Source: an uncultured Paracoccaceae bacterium (GTDB lineage Bacteria > Pseudomonadota > Alphaproteobacteria > Rhodobacterales > Rhodobacteraceae). From it: a DNA stretch of 64,000 nt. This document shows, piece by piece, positions 17,315-27,127 of the stretch. The number at the start of each line of letters is the position of its first letter. Positions within the stretch are counted from its first letter, which is position 1. A program made the position numbers and the translations under genes. The notes below the pieces were generated by a model. That model searched no databases. It saw nothing but the letters and a program-made list of their open reading frames with translations, and was not told the DNA's origin. Location of the stretch: NCBI GenBank assembly GCA_947489445.1, contig CANLDN010000007.1:124001-188000 (forward strand), given 5' to 3'.

Positions 17315-18648
17315 TGGGCGATCTTTACGACAGCCAACGGGCCATGCGGCAAATGCGCAAGGCGGCCATGCAACGCGGTGTGGTGGCCATTCTGGACGTG
17401 GGCACATCCAAGATCGCCTGCCTTGTGCTGCGCTTTGATGGGCCAGAGCGGTTTCGCAGTGTCGATGGCGTTGGTTCTATGGCCGGGCAGTCGCAATTTC
17501 GGGTGATCGGCGCGGCAACGACACGTTCGCGCGGGGTGCGTTTTGGCGAAGTTGACGCCATGCAGGAAACCGAACGCGCCATTCGGACCGCGGTACAGGC
17601 GGCCCAGAAGATGGCCAATGTGCGTGTTGATCATGTGATCGCGTGTCTTTCGGGCGCACGTCCGCGGTCGTATGGATTGGATGGCGCGCTTGATGTGCAT
17701 GGCGGAATGGTCACCGAACAGGATATCAGCCAGGTCATGGCGTCCTGCGATGTGCCCGATTACGGGCACGACCGCGAGGTGCTGCATGCCCAGCCGGTGA
17801 ATTTCGCGCTGGACCATCGCAGCGGTCTGGCAGACCCTCGTGGCCAGATCGGCAACCGGCTGACCACGGACATGCACATGCTTACCGTGGATGCGACCGC
17901 GATCCAGAACCTGTTTTACTGCATCAAGCGCTGTGATCTGGAACTCGCCGGGCTGGCATCTTCGGCTTATGTGTCTGCCATGTCCTCGCTGGTCGAGGAC
18001 GAACAGGAACTGGGCGCGGCCTGCATCGATCTCGGTGGCGGGTCCACCGGCGTGTCGATCTTCATGAAAAAGCACATGATTTACGCCGATGCGGTGCGCA
18101 TGGGCGGGGATCACGTGACCAGTGACATCTCCATGGGGCTGCAAATCCCGGCCGCGACCGCGGAGCGTATCAAGACCTTCTATGGTGGCGTGGTCGCCAC
18201 CGGCATGGACGACCGCGAGATGATCGAGATCGGCGGCGATACCGGAGACTGGGAACATGATCGCCGGACAGTCAGTCGGGCAGAGCTGATCGGGATCATG
18301 CGGCCGCGGGTCGAAGAGATACTCGAAGAGGTGCGCGCGCGGTTGGATGCGGCAGGGTTTGAACACCTTCCCAGCCAACAGATCGTGTTGACTGGCGGCG
18401 GGTCGCAAATCCCCGGTCTGGACGGTTTGGCCAGCAAGATTTTGGGTCAGCAGGTGCGTTTGGGCCGCCCGTTGCGGGTGCAGGGCCTGCCGCAGGCGGC
18501 GATTGGCCCGGCGTTCTCCAGTGCCGTTGGCCTCACGTTATTTGCCGCGAATCCACAGGATGAATGGTGGGATTTTGAGATTCCAGCAGACCGATACCCC
18601 GCACGTTCGCTCAAACGGGCTGTGAAATGGTTTAAAGACAACTGGTGA
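17314..18648 (+). CDS. ftsA: cell division actin-like protein FtsA
   Basis: A 444-residue actin-fold ATPase that tethers FtsZ to the membrane. The phosphate-1 motif ILDVGTSKIACLV near residue 27, ACIDLGGGSTGVSIF (phosphate 2) and LTGGGSQIPGLDGLA (adenosine) are visible. The C-terminal SLKRAVKWFKDNW forms the amphipathic membrane-targeting helix. The start is coupled to ftsQ by TGATG. A 174-base gap then separates it from ftsZ. Confidence 0.96.
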   Translation: MGDLYDSQRAMRQMRKAAMQRGVVAILDVGTSKIACLVLRFDGPERFRSVDGVGSMAGQSQFRVIGAATTRSRGVRFGEVDAMQETERAIRTAVQAAQKMANVRVDHVIACLSGARPRSYGLDGALDVHGGMVTEQDISQVMASCDVPDYGHDREVLHAQPVNFALDHRSGLADPRGQIGNRLTTDMHMLTVDATAIQNLFYCIKRCDLELAGLASSAYVSAMSSLVEDEQELGAACIDLGGGSTGVSIFMKKHMIYADAVRMGGDHVTSDISMGLQIPAATAERIKTFYGGVVATGMDDREMIEIGGDTGDWEHDRRTVSRAELIGIMRPRVEEILEEVRARLDAAGFEHLPSQQIVLTGGGSQIPGLDGLASKILGQQVRLGRPLRVQGLPQAAIGPAFSSAVGLTLFAANPQDEWWDFEIPADRYPARSLKRAVKWFKDNW

Positions 18649-18755
18649 TGCGCAACATCTTGCCAGTTTGCCGAAATAGAGCGGATGGAACTGAAATTCC
18701 TGCCATATTTGGTGGCAATTTCGTGTTTTTGTCGTGACCTTTCGGCATCATCGGG

Positions 18756-18770
18756 TTAAGATTGACGTAA
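18756..18770 (+). promoter_or_regulatory. CtrA-like half-perfect box upstream of ftsZ
   Basis: TTAA-N7-GTAA occurs 53 bases before the ftsZ start, matching seven of eight fixed bases of the TTAA-N7-TTAA CtrA consensus. CtrA controls ftsZ in Caulobacter, whereas in Rhodobacteraceae it mostly controls motility and gene transfer, so this is tentative. The surrounding 174-base gap is AT-richer than the genes and probably carries an ftsZ promoter. Confidence 0.3.
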
Positions 18771-18822
18771 TAAACAGCAGGCGCTCGTGGGCACGGGCAC
18801 ATAAAAACAGGCGGATCGAGTT

Positions 18823-20379
18823 ATGACATTGAATCTTTCCCTTCCGGGGCATGAAGAGTTGAAGCCACGGATCACCGTGTTTGGCGTTGGCGGTGCAGGC
18901 GGCAACGCGGTCAACAATATGATCGAGCAAGAGCTTGATGGGACCGAGTTCGTGGTGGCCAACACTGACGCGCAGGCACTGCAACAATCGCGTGCTTCGG
19001 CGAAAATCCAGATGGGTCTGAAAGTGACCGAAGGTTTGGGTGCAGGTGCGCGGGCAACCGTTGGTGCCGCTGCTGCCGAAGAAAGCATTGAACAGATCGT
19101 TGATCACCTGGCCGGGGCGCATATGTGTTTCATCACTGCCGGTATGGGCGGTGGCACCGGGACAGGTGCGGCGCCGATCATTGCACAGGCGGCGCGTGAA
19201 TTGGGCGTGCTGACCGTCGGCGTTGTGACCAAGCCTTTCCAGTTCGAAGGCGCCAAGCGCATGAAACAGGCCGAAGACGGGGTCGAGGCCCTGCAAAAGG
19301 TTGTCGATACGCTGATCATCATCCCCAACCAAAACCTGTTCCGCCTTGCCAACGAGAACACGACATTTACCGAAGCCTTCGCGCTTGCTGATGACGTTCT
19401 TTATCAAGGCGTCAAAGGCGTCACTGATCTGATGGTCCGTCCGGGCCTGATCAACCTCGACTTTGCCGATGTTCGCGCCGTGATGGACGAAATGGGCAAG
19501 GCGATGATGGGCACGGGCGAGGCCGATGGCGAAAATCGCGCGATTCAGGCTGCGGAGAAGGCCATCGCCAATCCGCTGCTGGACGAGATTTCGTTGGAAG
19601 GCGCGAAGGGCGTTCTGATCAATATTACAGGTGGTTACGACCTGACCCTGTTCGAATTGGACGAGGCGGCCAACAAGATCCGCGAAAAAGTGGATGGCGA
19701 GGCGAACATTATTGTCGGTTCTACGCTGGATACTGGCATGGAAGGCCGGATGCGTGTGTCCGTCGTGGCAACGGGCATCGATGCTGCAGCCAGCAACGCC
19801 GACACGCCGCTTCCGCGTCGGTCAATGGCCGCACCATTGGCGCAGCCCGTCGCGGTGGAGACGCCAACACCAGCGGTCCCAGTGCAGGAGCAGCCAACAT
19901 TTGCAGAGCTGGAGATTCCCGCCGCGCAACCGGAGCCACAACAGCCCGCAGCGTTTCAGCCGCAGCCTGAGCCGACACCGGTTGTAGCAGATGATCTGCC
20001 ACCTCCGGCCTATACACCCCGTCCTGCGGCGGCGCTGACCGAAGCAGAAACCTTTGTTGCACCGCGCGCTGCTACTCCTGGTACGCCATCGCCAGAAGCC
20101 ATGGCGCGACTCCAGGCGGCCGTAAACCGTGCGCCTGCACAACCCGCGCAACAGCGTCCGGCACCGACACAGGCAACGCAGCCTGCTCCGGCAGAAGCTG
20201 AAAAGCCCCGATTTGGGATCAACTCTTTGATTAACCGGATGACGGGTGCGCAGGCCGAAGCAAGTACGCAACCAGCGCGTCAGCAACCGCAAGTGACCGC
20301 TCTGCATCAGGAAAAGGACGCTAGCGAAGATCAGGATCGAATCGAAATTCCTGCTTTCTTACGCCGTCAGGCAAACTAA
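18823..20379 (+). CDS. ftsZ: cell division GTPase FtsZ
   Basis: A 518-residue tubulin homologue that forms the Z ring. [14 protein letters not shown] near residue 20 and the tubulin signature [10 protein letters not shown] near 108 bind GTP; the T7 loop with [11 protein letters not shown] supplies catalytic acidic residues. After the roughly 320-residue core comes a long Pro/Ala/Gln-rich linker (about 340-490) and the conserved C-terminal peptide [10 protein letters not shown], which binds FtsA and other partners. The long linker is normal for alphaproteobacteria. A good terminator follows. Confidence 0.98.
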   Translation: MTLNLSLPGHEELKPRITVFGVGGAGGNAVNNMIEQELDGTEFVVANTDAQALQQSRASAKIQMGLKVTEGLGAGARATVGAAAAEESIEQIVDHLAGAHMCFITAGMGGGTGTGAAPIIAQAARELGVLTVGVVTKPFQFEGAKRMKQAEDGVEALQKVVDTLIIIPNQNLFRLANENTTFTEAFALADDVLYQGVKGVTDLMVRPGLINLDFADVRAVMDEMGKAMMGTGEADGENRAIQAAEKAIANPLLDEISLEGAKGVLINITGGYDLTLFELDEAANKIREKVDGEANIIVGSTLDTGMEGRMRVSVVATGIDAAASNADTPLPRRSMAAPLAQPVAVETPTPAVPVQEQPTFAELEIPAAQPEPQQPAAFQPQPEPTPVVADDLPPPAYTPRPAAALTEAETFVAPRAATPGTPSPEAMARLQAAVNRAPAQPAQQRPAPTQATQPAPAEAEKPRFGINSLINRMTGAQAEASTQPARQQPQVTALHQEKDASEDQDRIEIPAFLRRQAN

Positions 20380-20423
20380 ACCTAAAAAATCGAAAAATTC
20401 GACGTTAGGGAAAAATGACGAAG

Positions 20424-20448
20424 AAAGTCGCCTACGGGCGGCTTTTTT
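20424..20448 (+). terminator. Rho-independent terminator after ftsZ
   Basis: AAGTCGCC (20425-20432) and GGCGGCTT (20437-20444) pair over eight positions with one G-T wobble and a TACG tetraloop, followed by a T6 run. It separates the dcw operon from lpxC. Confidence 0.9.
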
Positions 20449-20600
20449 CATTTTGAAACAGCGACTTAGAAAATCGATCTTATTCTTGCCATAATATTGC
20501 CCGGCCATGTTTCATACCGTCGTAAAGAGTGAGTTGAGGCAACGGCCTCTGCACTCTACTTCAAAACCAACGCTAAAAACATGCGAAGGCTACAATACTC

Positions 20601-21518
20601 GTGCAGACAACGCTGAAATCTCAGGTCATTTGCGAAGGCACCGGATTGCATTCCGGTGCACCTGTGCGTGTTGTGCTGAACCCATCTGTTGCCAATAGTG
20701 GTATAGTGTTCCGCCGTGTTGATCTGTCAGATTGTCCGGTGCTGGCTGCGAAATGGGACAACGTGATTGTGTCCCCATTGAACACTCGCTTGACCAACAC
20801 CGATGGCGTCACTGTTTCCACAATCGAACATCTGATGGCAGCGCTGGCCGGTTGTGGTGTACATAACGTGTGCGTCGATATCGATGGACCAGAGGTGCCC
20901 ATTCTTGATGGCAGCGCCGCCACCTTCGTGCGCGGCATTGTGGAGGCTGGGCTGACACGGCTGTCGGCACCATTGCGCGCGATTGAGGTGCTTGAAGAGA
21001 TCGAGGTTTCAGAAGGGGCCGCGTTTGCCAAGCTGTCGCCATCGACCACCTTGCAGATCGATTTTGCGATTGATTTTATCGACGAAGCCATCGGCAGGCA
21101 GCACAAAACGTTGAACATGGCCAATGGTACATTTGTTCGCGAACTGTGCGATAGCCGTACGTTCTGCCGGTCGGCAGATGTGGATGCCATGCGCGCGAAT
21201 GGCTTGGCACTGGGTGGCACGATGGAAAATGCCGTTGTAGTCGATGGTGACAAGGTTTTGACCCCCGGTGGTTTGCGTCACGCCGATGAGGCAGTGCGCC
21301 ATAAAATGCTGGACGCTTTGGGCGATCTATATACTGCAGGTGCGCCAATTCTGGCACGTTACACCGGCACACGGTCGGGTCATGCAATGACCAACCGCCT
21401 GCTACGTGAGTTGTTTGACAAACCTAACGCATGGCGTTGGGTTAATTGTGACGCAAAAATTGCGGCACGTTTGCCTGGTGTTGGCGTCAGCATGGCCGAT
21501 TTACACGCGGTCGCCTGA
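20601..21518 (+). CDS. lpxC: UDP-3-O-acyl-GlcNAc deacetylase LpxC
   Basis: A 305-residue zinc hydrolase performing the committed step of lipid A synthesis. It starts at GTG 20601 (MQTTLKSQ), which fits the family N-terminus. IEHLMAALAGCGVHN contains the first metal-binding His; the HKMLDALGD segment supplies another His and Asp, and GTRSGHAMTNRLL the catalytic His. The 5' region holds a hairpin (GAGGC-AACG-GCCTC at 20536-20549, with outer AGAGT/ACTCT) that could shape the leader RNA. lpxC next to ftsZ is the common order. Confidence 0.96.
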   Translation: MQTTLKSQVICEGTGLHSGAPVRVVLNPSVANSGIVFRRVDLSDCPVLAAKWDNVIVSPLNTRLTNTDGVTVSTIEHLMAALAGCGVHNVCVDIDGPEVPILDGSAATFVRGIVEAGLTRLSAPLRAIEVLEEIEVSEGAAFAKLSPSTTLQIDFAIDFIDEAIGRQHKTLNMANGTFVRELCDSRTFCRSADVDAMRANGLALGGTMENAVVVDGDKVLTPGGLRHADEAVRHKMLDALGDLYTAGAPILARYTGTRSGHAMTNRLLRELFDKPNAWRWVNCDAKIAARLPGVGVSMADLHAVA

Positions 21519-21648
21519 CCACAACCCGCACACAGTTGATCACGCGACGATCAAAAGGCATTTTGCCCCAGATTTTTCTATGCTAGACCGATGCAAACAT
21601 GAGGGACACAACCTCTTTCGCGAGCAGTCAGGTTTAGGAACAGCTATA

Positions 21649-22497
21649 ATGTCAGGCAGCAGTCATTACCTACGCCGCGTCGTTGCGCGCTTTGGCGCGG
21701 TGTTGGCGTTATGCCTGCTTGCGGCTTGTGGTGGCGACCGGAGTGGTGCGCCATTGGACGAATTGACAGCACAGCAGATCTTCGAACGCGGCGAACGACA
21801 AATCTCTCAGGGTGATCCCGAAGAAGCCGCTTTTTCGTTTGGAGAGATTGAGCGGCTTTATCCTTATTCGGAATTTGCCGAGCGGGCCCTTATCATGCAG
21901 GCCTTCGCCTATCATCGTGCAGGCGACTACCCCAACAGCCGCGCGTCTGCACAGCGATATCTGGACTTTTATCCAGCAGAGGATGATGCAGCCTATGCCG
22001 CCTACTTGCTCGCGTTGTCCTATTATGACCAGATTGATGAGGTGGGCCGCGATCAAGGCCTGACATTCCAGGCGCTGCAATCACTGCGCCGTGTTATTGA
22101 ACAGTATCCGGACAGCGAATACGCCCGCACATCTGTTTTGAAGTTCGATCTGGCATTCGACCATTTGGCGGCCAAAGAAATGGAGATCGGGCGCTACTAT
22201 CTCAAGCGTGGTCATTATGCGGCGGCGGTCAACAGGTTCCGTACCGTAGTTGAAGATTTCCAGACGACAACCCATACTGCGGAGGCGCTGCATCGCTTGG
22301 TTGAAAGCTATCTATCGTTGGGTCTGGTTGAAGAAGCACAAAGCGCTGGCGCGATCCTCGGGTACAATTATCAGTCAAGCGAATGGTACGAATCCAGCTA
22401 TGCGCTTCTTACCGGTCGCGGTCTTTCCGCAGATGCGGCGGGTGACAATTGGCTTTCATCGATCTACCGGCAGGTGGTGCGTGGTGAATGGCTGTAA
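21649..22497 (+). CDS. bamD: outer-membrane assembly lipoprotein BamD
   Basis: A 282-residue lipoprotein: a signal peptide ending in the lipobox LLAAC (Cys27), then TPR-like helical repeats with the BamD patterns FGEIERLYPYSEFAERA, ALQSLRRVIEQYPDSEYA and GHYAAAVNRFRTVVEDF. It works with BamA to fold outer-membrane proteins. ATG 21649 is chosen because it places a normal signal peptide at the N-terminus; upstream in-frame codons run into lpxC. It is 36 bases from recN. Confidence 0.94.
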   Translation: MSGSSHYLRRVVARFGAVLALCLLAACGGDRSGAPLDELTAQQIFERGERQISQGDPEEAAFSFGEIERLYPYSEFAERALIMQAFAYHRAGDYPNSRASAQRYLDFYPAEDDAAYAAYLLALSYYDQIDEVGRDQGLTFQALQSLRRVIEQYPDSEYARTSVLKFDLAFDHLAAKEMEIGRYYLKRGHYAAAVNRFRTVVEDFQTTTHTAEALHRLVESYLSLGLVEEAQSAGAILGYNYQSSEWYESSYALLTGRGLSADAAGDNWLSSIYRQVVRGEWL

Positions 22498-22533
22498 GTC
22501 CAAGGGCGCGTTCCCGGTTCTAAGTGAGGTGCC

Positions 22534-24183
22534 ATGCTGCGTGGCCTAGATATCAGGGACATGTTGATCATCGACCAGTTGGAGCTTGCGTTCCAGCCTG
22601 GTCTGAACGTGCTTACAGGCGAAACGGGTGCGGGGAAATCAATTCTGCTGGACGCCTTGGGCTTTGTGCTTGGGTGGCGCGGCCGCGCCGAACTGGTGCG
22701 CCAGGGTGCGCAGCAGGGTGAAGTCACAGCATGGTTCGATCTGCCCGATGGCCATCCGGCGTATGCCATCCTTAGCGACGCCGGCATTGCCATCGAGGAC
22801 GAATTGATCTTGCGTCGTATCAACACCCGCGATGGCCGCAAAACCGCCTGGATAAATGATCGACGGGTTAGTGGCGAGGTGCTGCGCACTTTGTCGGACA
22901 CGTTAGTGGAGTTGCACGGCCAGCATGATGACCGGGGTTTGCTGAACCCGCGCGGGCACCGGCAGATGCTGGACAGCTATGCCGGATTGGATGATGCGCT
23001 GGCCAAGACACGGGATGCGTGGCGGACGCTGGGACAGGCGCGCAAAGCGCTGGCCGCAGCCGAGGCGCAGATCGCTGAGGCGCGCGCTGAAGAAGAATAT
23101 CTGCGCCACGCTGTGGGTGAATTGGACGCACTGAACCCTGAAGCGGGGGAAGAGGCGACGCTTGATACCCAACGCCGCCTGATGCAGGCCGCAGAAAAGA
23201 TCCGCGCCGATATCAGTAAGGCGCATCAGGCCCTTGGCCTACAAGGGGCCGAAGGGCTGGTTAGCGACGCGTCGCGCTGGCTGATTGGCGTGGCGGATCA
23301 GGCAGAAGGGCAGTTGGACCAACCGTTGGCGGCGATCGAGCAGGTTTTGCTCGCACTGGATGAGGCGCAAAGCGGTGTTGCGGGATGTTTGGACGCATTG
23401 TCGTTCAACACCTCCGAATTGGAAGAGGTCGAGGAACGACTGTTTGCAATCCGTGGACTGGCTCGCAAACATGGGGTTCTGCCCGACGAGCTACGCAATT
23501 TTGCCGATGGGTTGCGCGCACGGCTGGCGGTGCTGGATGGCAGTGGTGATGATTTGCGGGCGCTGACGGGCAACCTACAGACTGCCCAGGCCATCTATGA
23601 TGCCGCCGCTGAACGCCTGACGGTACAACGTACAAAGGCGGCCAAGACATTGGACAAGGCGATGGCCGCTGAGCTGGCGCCGTTAAAAATGGAACGGGCC
23701 GTTTTCGCCACCGACATTGCCGCGGCTGATCCTGGACCAGAGGGGTGCGATGCGGTTGCATTCACTGTGGCCACCAATCCGGGCGCGCCATCGGGGCCGA
23801 TCAACAAGATCGCGTCGGGCGGTGAGTTGAGCCGTTTCCTGCTCGCGTTGAAGGTCTGTTTGACCCAAGCCAGCGATGGTCTGACAATGATTTTCGATGA
23901 AATCGACAGGGGCGTCGGCGGTGCCACAGCCGATGCTGTAGGGCGTCGATTGGCAGAATTGGCAGCAGGCGGTCAGGTGCTGGTGGTCACACATTCCCCC
24001 CAAGTTGCGGCATTGGGCAGTCATCATTGGCGTGTCGAAAAACAACAAGACCGGGATGTAACCACATCGACTGTCGTGCCTTTGGATTCAACGGCACGCG
24101 TCGACGAAATCGCGCGGATGCTGTCCGGTGACAGCGTAACAGACGCGGCCCGCGCGGCAGCCAAAGCACTTATTCAAACCTAA
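22534..24183 (+). CDS. recN: DNA repair ATPase RecN
   Basis: A 549-residue SMC-like protein in double-strand break repair. Walker A GETGAGKS is at 29-36; a long coiled-coil middle (about 150-370) separates it from the ABC signature SGGELSRFLLALK and Walker B MIFDEIDRGVGG. GAGGTG is the ribosome binding site. It is followed directly by a long hairpin that works as a terminator only in the opposite direction. Confidence 0.96.
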   Translation: MLRGLDIRDMLIIDQLELAFQPGLNVLTGETGAGKSILLDALGFVLGWRGRAELVRQGAQQGEVTAWFDLPDGHPAYAILSDAGIAIEDELILRRINTRDGRKTAWINDRRVSGEVLRTLSDTLVELHGQHDDRGLLNPRGHRQMLDSYAGLDDALAKTRDAWRTLGQARKALAAAEAQIAEARAEEEYLRHAVGELDALNPEAGEEATLDTQRRLMQAAEKIRADISKAHQALGLQGAEGLVSDASRWLIGVADQAEGQLDQPLAAIEQVLLALDEAQSGVAGCLDALSFNTSELEEVEERLFAIRGLARKHGVLPDELRNFADGLRARLAVLDGSGDDLRALTGNLQTAQAIYDAAAERLTVQRTKAAKTLDKAMAAELAPLKMERAVFATDIAAADPGPEGCDAVAFTVATNPGAPSGPINKIASGGELSRFLLALKVCLTQASDGLTMIFDEIDRGVGGATADAVGRRLAELAAGGQVLVVTHSPQVAALGSHHWRVEKQQDRDVTTSTVVPLDSTARVDEIARMLSGDSVTDAARAAAKALIQT

Positions 24184-24239
24184 AAAAATTGGGGGCGACA
24201 CTTGCGTCGGCTAAGAAGCCCTACGTTTGTGTCGCCCCC
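24184..24239 (-). terminator. strong leftward Rho-independent terminator
   Basis: GGGGGCGACAC (24191-24201) and GTGTCGCCCCC (24229-24239) are perfectly complementary over 11 bases. The loop holds a further CGT/ACG and GGCT-AAGA-AGCC stem. On the minus strand the stem is followed within two bases by seven Ts, so it should stop leftward transcription; rightward there is no T-run. No leftward gene is evident to its right. Confidence 0.8.
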
Positions 24240-25024
24240 GGAACTAACAAGGTTACCCAACCCACTCGCTACAAGTGTACGTTTCGGCCACTCACCTCCG
24301 GCACGCACTATTCAATGTCGTCTGAGAAGGACCCGCAAACGTTTCCTTCTTGTAGATTTGGGCAAGTTTTCGCCGATATGCGAAACCGAACCCAGTCACT
24401 CGTTAACAACGCGAGGTCAAACAAACCTCGTGAAATTGATGTATCAGAGTTTCATAATGCAAATCAACCTATCCCAAAGTATGTCACTATTACTGACATA
24501 ACTATCCAAAGTTGCGCACTTCCCGCCATGATTTAGCACTCCTGAGCCGCGGTTTTGCAGCGCGATTATCAACCCAAACGCGGCTATAAGCGTATGAAAA
24601 TATTATATTTAATTTATTCAATCGAATTCCAGAATAGATGATCTAAGTGTAGAGTTGCGGTCATTTCGCCCCGCCGGAATTTGGCCTCCTGTCGCTTTCG
24701 GGTTGTGCCGCTTGGGCAACGTTGCGGGGAATAATTGATGGGTATGTGACACTTTGTAACAGGATTTATTTGGGCAGCCCTTACGGCGAAAAACCGCTCA
24801 CGGTTTTGCGAAGTGAGTCGATCCCCAATTGGTGCACAAGAATTGAGTGTGCAGAGCGTTTTCTGCGCATTTTGTTGGGCCGACCCCCACAATCCACCAT
24901 CGCACCGCAATAACACTCTTGGACCGATCTGATTGATCTCATAGAACGATACAGGCGCGGTCTGTTTAGGTTGAGGGTGGTCAATCGTCGTTCGCAGACG
25001 TTCGGAGCGGGAAGACAAACCTTT
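24184..25024. other. gene-poor spacer between recN and clc
   Basis: About 840 bases with no reliable gene. It contains the long hairpin at 24191-24239, an AGCCGCG/CGCGGCT inverted repeat (24545-24551, 24579-24585), a very AT-rich patch (about 24590-24650, near 30% GC) and an AAAACCG-CTCA-CGGTTTT hairpin (24790-24807). Open frames here have no recognisable homology and poor coding character. A leftward noncoding RNA ending at 24191 is possible. Confidence 0.6.
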
Positions 25025-26713
25025 ATGGCCAAGCCATTCAAAGTGTTGATCAAGCAAGGTGCGACGAATATCGGCACCGCTTGCCGCAGTGCGGCTCACG
25101 TCATGAAGACCAGAGGACCAAGTCAGGTCCAATTCTGGTTCATTGCTCTCGCGATCGGGATCGGGGCCGGCGTGGCAGCTTTGTTGTTTCGCTTGGGCAT
25201 CGAAACGATCCAATCGACTGTTTACGGCACAGACGACATTACGAATTTGCATTCATTTGCAGCTGACCTTGCGTGGTATCAGATCCTTCTGATCCCCATT
25301 TGCGGCGGTCTGCTCGTGGGTATCATTCTTGACCGGTTCACGGATGATGGGCGTGTGCGTTCGGTCGCGGATGTCATCGAAGGGGCCGCCCTGAACGAAG
25401 GCCGGGTTGAAGTCCGGCGGGGGCTTGCCTCTGCGGCAGCGTCATTGATCACGCTTTCGACTGGTGGATCAAGCGGGCGAGAAGGGCCCGTGGTCCATCT
25501 GGCCGCTGTGCTATCCACTGGCGTATGTCGCTGGATCAGGGCCAACGGGATTACGGGCCGCGATCTGTTGGGGTGTGCGGTGGCGGCGGCAGTATCGGCC
25601 AGTTTCAATGCGCCCATCGCCGGCGCTCTCTTCGCCCTCGAAGTCGTGTTGCGCCATTTCGCGGTCCACGCATTTGCGCCCATCGTGATTGCATCGGCTG
25701 CGGGTACGGTCATTAACCGGCTGGCGTTCGGCGATGTGACGGAATTCGTGCTGCCCGTCCAAAATGCGTTGGCTTTCTATGTCGAATTGCCCGCCTTTTT
25801 GATCCTTGGCCTTGTCTGCGGGCTGGTTTCCGTTGTTTTGATGAAAGCCATCTTCTGGACAGAAGACGCCGCGTCTTACTTGCAGGACGTCACGGGTTTA
25901 CCCCGGTTTTTGCGCCCTGCAGCGGCCGGTGCTTTGCTTGGTCTATTGGCGATCTGGTGGCCGCATATCATCGGGGTTGGCTACGAAACCACATCGGCGG
26001 CTTTGACGGGTGAACTGATCCTCTATGAAGCCATCATCTTTGTGGTGCTCAAGATTACCGCTGTGGCCATCACCATGGGTGGGCGGATGGGTGGCGGGGT
26101 ATTCTCGCCTTCATTGATGATTGGTGCACTGACCGGTCTTGCCTTTGGCATTATTGCGACGGCTATTTTTCCAAACGTATCCGGGGAAGGCACGCTTTAT
26201 GCGCTGGCCGGCATGGGCGCGGTGGCTGCGGCAGTTCTGGGCGCACCGATATCCACGACACTTATCGTGTTTGAGCTGACAGGCGACTGGCAAACCGGTC
26301 TGGCGGTGATGGTCTCCGTCTCGCTATCCACTGCTTTGGCATCGCGCCTGGTCGACCGGTCGTTCTTTCTGACACAGCTCGAACGGCGCAACGTTCATCT
26401 GGCCGCTGGTCCGCAAGCCTATCTACTGGCGACCTTCAAGGTCTCCAGCATTATGCGGGCAACCGGGTCGCCGGATGCGGCCCCTGATGCCGCATGTTGG
26501 GACCTTATTCGTGACGGTGTCTATATTGATGGCAATGCGACGTTGGAACAGGCCATGCCGATCTTTGAGCAATCAAGCCACGTCTTCGTGCCCGTCGTCA
26601 GCTTGGGCGGGGAAGACGCACCACCGGAATTATGGGGCGCGCTGTTTCAAGTGGATGCACTCAAAGCGATGAACAAAGCACTGGCCGAAACAGCCGCTGA
26701 AGAACATTCCTGA
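25025..26713 (+). CDS. ClC-family chloride channel/antiporter with degenerate C-terminal CBS-like region
   Basis: A 562-residue membrane protein. About 12 hydrophobic segments span residues 35-450; the selectivity-filter motif GGSSGREGPVVHL includes the gating Glu typical of Cl-/H+ exchangers, and SASFNAPIAGALFALE is the conserved helix after it. The last 110 residues (from KVSSIMRATG, with HVFVPVV) look like a CBS-type regulatory region. ATG 25025 (MAKPFK) is preferred to a TTG at 24971. Substrate (chloride or fluoride) cannot be settled, but the motif fits chloride. Confidence 0.9.
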   Translation: MAKPFKVLIKQGATNIGTACRSAAHVMKTRGPSQVQFWFIALAIGIGAGVAALLFRLGIETIQSTVYGTDDITNLHSFAADLAWYQILLIPICGGLLVGIILDRFTDDGRVRSVADVIEGAALNEGRVEVRRGLASAAASLITLSTGGSSGREGPVVHLAAVLSTGVCRWIRANGITGRDLLGCAVAAAVSASFNAPIAGALFALEVVLRHFAVHAFAPIVIASAAGTVINRLAFGDVTEFVLPVQNALAFYVELPAFLILGLVCGLVSVVLMKAIFWTEDAASYLQDVTGLPRFLRPAAAGALLGLLAIWWPHIIGVGYETTSAALTGELILYEAIIFVVLKITAVAITMGGRMGGGVFSPSLMIGALTGLAFGIIATAIFPNVSGEGTLYALAGMGAVAAAVLGAPISTTLIVFELTGDWQTGLAVMVSVSLSTALASRLVDRSFFLTQLERRNVHLAAGPQAYLLATFKVSSIMRATGSPDAAPDAACWDLIRDGVYIDGNATLEQAMPIFEQSSHVFVPVVSLGGEDAPPELWGALFQVDALKAMNKALAETAAEEHS

Positions 26714-26719
26714 GGCGGG

Positions 26720-27061
26720 TTACACCTCTTCGACGGCCACCTTGCTTGTGTAGAACGCCAAATGGTCCTTGATCTCGGCCACACTTTCCTTGGGGTCTTC
26801 ATATGACCAGACGGCATCCTTTATTTCGCCGCTCTTGGCGATGATCGAATAATAGGTGGCAGTACCCTTATAGGGACAGAACGATGTGGTGTCCGAAGAT
26901 TCCAGAAACGCCATCGCGATGTCGGAACGCGGAAAATAAACCACTGGTGGGTACTCACCTTCGACCAACTCCAGCGCGCCTTTGCTTTCGCCCAGCACAG
27001 CACCACCGGCGCGTACGGTCCAGTTTCCGGCGGCAGGCCTGATTTTGATATGGTCAGCCAT
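26720..27061 (-). CDS. DUF427 domain protein
   Basis: A 113-residue protein covering a single DUF427 domain, with PPVVYFPRSDIAMAFLE and the hallmark CPYKGTATYYS, then the tail AFYTSKVAVEEV. Function is not established for the family. It ends six bases from the convergent clc gene and follows pepP on the same strand after 66 bases. Confidence 0.9.
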   Translation of the reverse strand: MADHIKIRPAAGNWTVRAGGAVLGESKGALELVEGEYPPVVYFPRSDIAMAFLESSDTTSFCPYKGTATYYSIIAKSGEIKDAVWSYEDPKESVAEIKDHLAFYTSKVAVEEV

Positions 27062-27127
27062 TCTTCATTTCTCCCTCAATAGCGGGTCCGTTATCATGGA
27101 TTAGCTGTGCCGCTTAACAGATTGATG

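Noticed and set aside
17107..18408. 433-codon minus-strand open frame opposite ftsA
   Set aside because: Antisense of a clear ftsA; no domain signal.
20507..20698. 63-codon frame overlapping the lpxC start
   Set aside because: It runs out of frame into lpxC and ends in a Cys-rich nonsense translation; the lpxC GTG start explains the region.
24189..24536. 115-codon plus-strand open frame after recN
   Set aside because: It starts inside the terminator hairpin, has no recognisable homology and a competing frame in the same stretch; noncoding is more likely.
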